Assembly (NCBI RefSeq): GCF_004322395.1
Contig: NZ_SCTW01000073.1
Location: 1 to 64,000, forward strand
Direction: 5' to 3'
DNA: 64,000 nt
Source: Methylobacter sp.
GTDB taxonomy: Bacteria > Pseudomonadota > Gammaproteobacteria > Methylococcales > Methylomonadaceae
The translations under genes were made by a program, and so were the position numbers. The notes under the pieces are model-generated. The model did no database searches and had not been told where the DNA came from. It saw only the letters and a list, made by a program, of their open reading frames with translations. Position 1 is the first letter of the stretch; each line of letters begins with the position of its first letter. This document shows, in pieces, positions 63,358 to 64,000 of this stretch.

Positions 63358-64000
63358 TTACATTTCCGCTTGTTCCGGTAAGAAACCACCCGCCTGCATA
63401 CTCCACAAGCGGTAATAAACGCCCTGCTGCGCCAAGAGCCGATCATGTCCGCCGTCTTCGACGATGCGCCCCTGATCGAACACCAAAATCCGGTCCAGAT
63501 GCGCAATCGTGGACATACGATGTGCAATCGCAATAACCGTCTTGCGGCCCATAACTCGATCCAGGTTTTCCTGAATGGTTTTCTCGGTCACCGAATCCAA
63601 ACTGGACGTAGCTTCGTCCAGAATCAAAATCGGCGCATCTTTCAGCATCACCCGGGCAATCGCAATACGCTGGCGCTGGCCGCCGGACAATTTCACCCCG
63701 CGCTCGCCGACCAACGAATCGTAGCCCTCAGGCATTACCCGGATAAACTCATCGGCATGCGCCATGCGCGCCGCCGCTTCAATGGCTTCATCGTCCGCTT
63801 CCAAACGGCCATAGCCGATGTTTTCTTTCAGGCTGCGATGAAACAAGCTGGGATCTTGCGGTATCAGGCTCACCTGTTCATGCAGCGAGTCCTGCGACAC
63901 CTTCTGAATATCCATGCCGTCGATCAGGATCTGACCGCTTTGCGGCTGATAATTGCGCAACATCAGGCTAACGAAAGTCGATTTGCCCGAACCGGAAAAA
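63358..64000 (-). CDS. ABC transporter ATP-binding domain, partial (exporter type)
   Basis: This is the C-terminal nucleotide-binding part of an ABC exporter half-transporter; the gene continues beyond the right edge. Walker A is at the edge (GSGKST), followed by the Q loop SLIPQDPSLF, the signature KLSGGQRQRIAIARVML, Walker B PILILDEATSSLDS and the H loop IAIAHRMSTI. The pattern is that of MsbA/ABCB-type exporters, with the membrane domain expected outside the window. What it exports cannot be told. Confidence 0.9.
   Translation of the reverse strand, partial: FSGSGKSTFVSLMLRNYQPQSGQILIDGMDIQKVSQDSLHEQVSLIPQDPSLFHRSLKENIGYGRLEADDEAIEAAARMAHADEFIRVMPEGYDSLVGERGVKLSGGQRQRIAIARVMLKDAPILILDEATSSLDSVTEKTIQENLDRVMGRKTVIAIAHRMSTIAHLDRILVFDQGRIVEDGGHDRLLAQQGVYYRLWSMQAGGFLPEQAEM

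Overview
The window reads as chromosome of a gammaproteobacterial (type I) methanotroph of the order Methylococcales. The strongest pointer is the ribulose monophosphate (RuMP) block at 49.1-55.8 kb: hexulose-6-phosphate synthase, 6-phospho-3-hexuloisomerase, transketolase and transaldolase. Conserved gammaproteobacterial neighbourhoods agree with this: def-fmt-rsmB-DUF4390-ntrY-ntrX, lysM-dprA-smg-topA and thrS-infC-rpmI-rplT-pheS-pheT-ihfA-merR. The genus cannot be fixed from this sequence alone.

Layout. 0.6-5.8 kb: a moxR / DUF58 / transglutaminase operon and an N-end-rule leucyltransferase. 6-10.4 kb: an oxidoreductase, small proteins, and on the minus strand a lipid/glycan glycosyltransferase trio. 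10.4-18.3 kb, minus strand: rplM-rpsI and the def to ntrX group. About 18.5-24.6 kb: a 6-kb integrated element wedged between the normally adjacent divergent def and lysM genes. It carries a tyrosine integrase, a serine recombinase, an HUH-type replication protein and small accessory genes. 24.6-29.7 kb: lysM-dprA-smg-topA. 30.4-34.1 kb: a 1231-residue iron-sulfur flavoprotein. 34.5-39.6 kb: a putative porin, then an ECF sigma factor, anti-sigma factor and subtilisin-like lipoprotein, and a secreted repeat protein. 40.1-47.8 kb: tRNA-Val, the thrS to merR translation block, tRNA-Pro. 47.9-55.8 kb: a decayed ISAs1 transposase and the RuMP cluster. 56-64 kb: an IS66-like remnant, an aminotransferase, decayed BrnT/BrnA genes, glyoxalase I, a peptide transporter, thioredoxin 2, two hydrolases and the 3' part of an ABC exporter.

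Most noteworthy. (1) Between transketolase and transaldolase lie two adjacent genes I do not recognise. One encodes a signal-peptide plus single-span membrane protein, the other a soluble protein. Together they carry 19 copies of a roughly ten-residue motif, consensus S-G/S-V-A-K/R-Y-L-x-K-Q, set 15-16 or 20 residues apart. This looks like a multivalent, membrane-anchored scaffold lying inside the formaldehyde-assimilation operon. (2) The ECF sigma gene and the secreted repeat-protein gene are preceded by the same bipartite sequence, GGATTGAACTTT-13 nt-GGAATA. This defines a probable autoregulated ECF regulon, and its anti-sigma factor ends in a domain resembling a subtilase propeptide, directly upstream of a subtilase. 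(3) The 6-kb element couples an HUH replication protein to an integrase that lacks two catalytic arginines. (4) infC uses an ATC start and dprA appears to use CTG or ATT. (5) Four intergenic palindromic elements share an architecture of inverted arms built from about 9-bp units.
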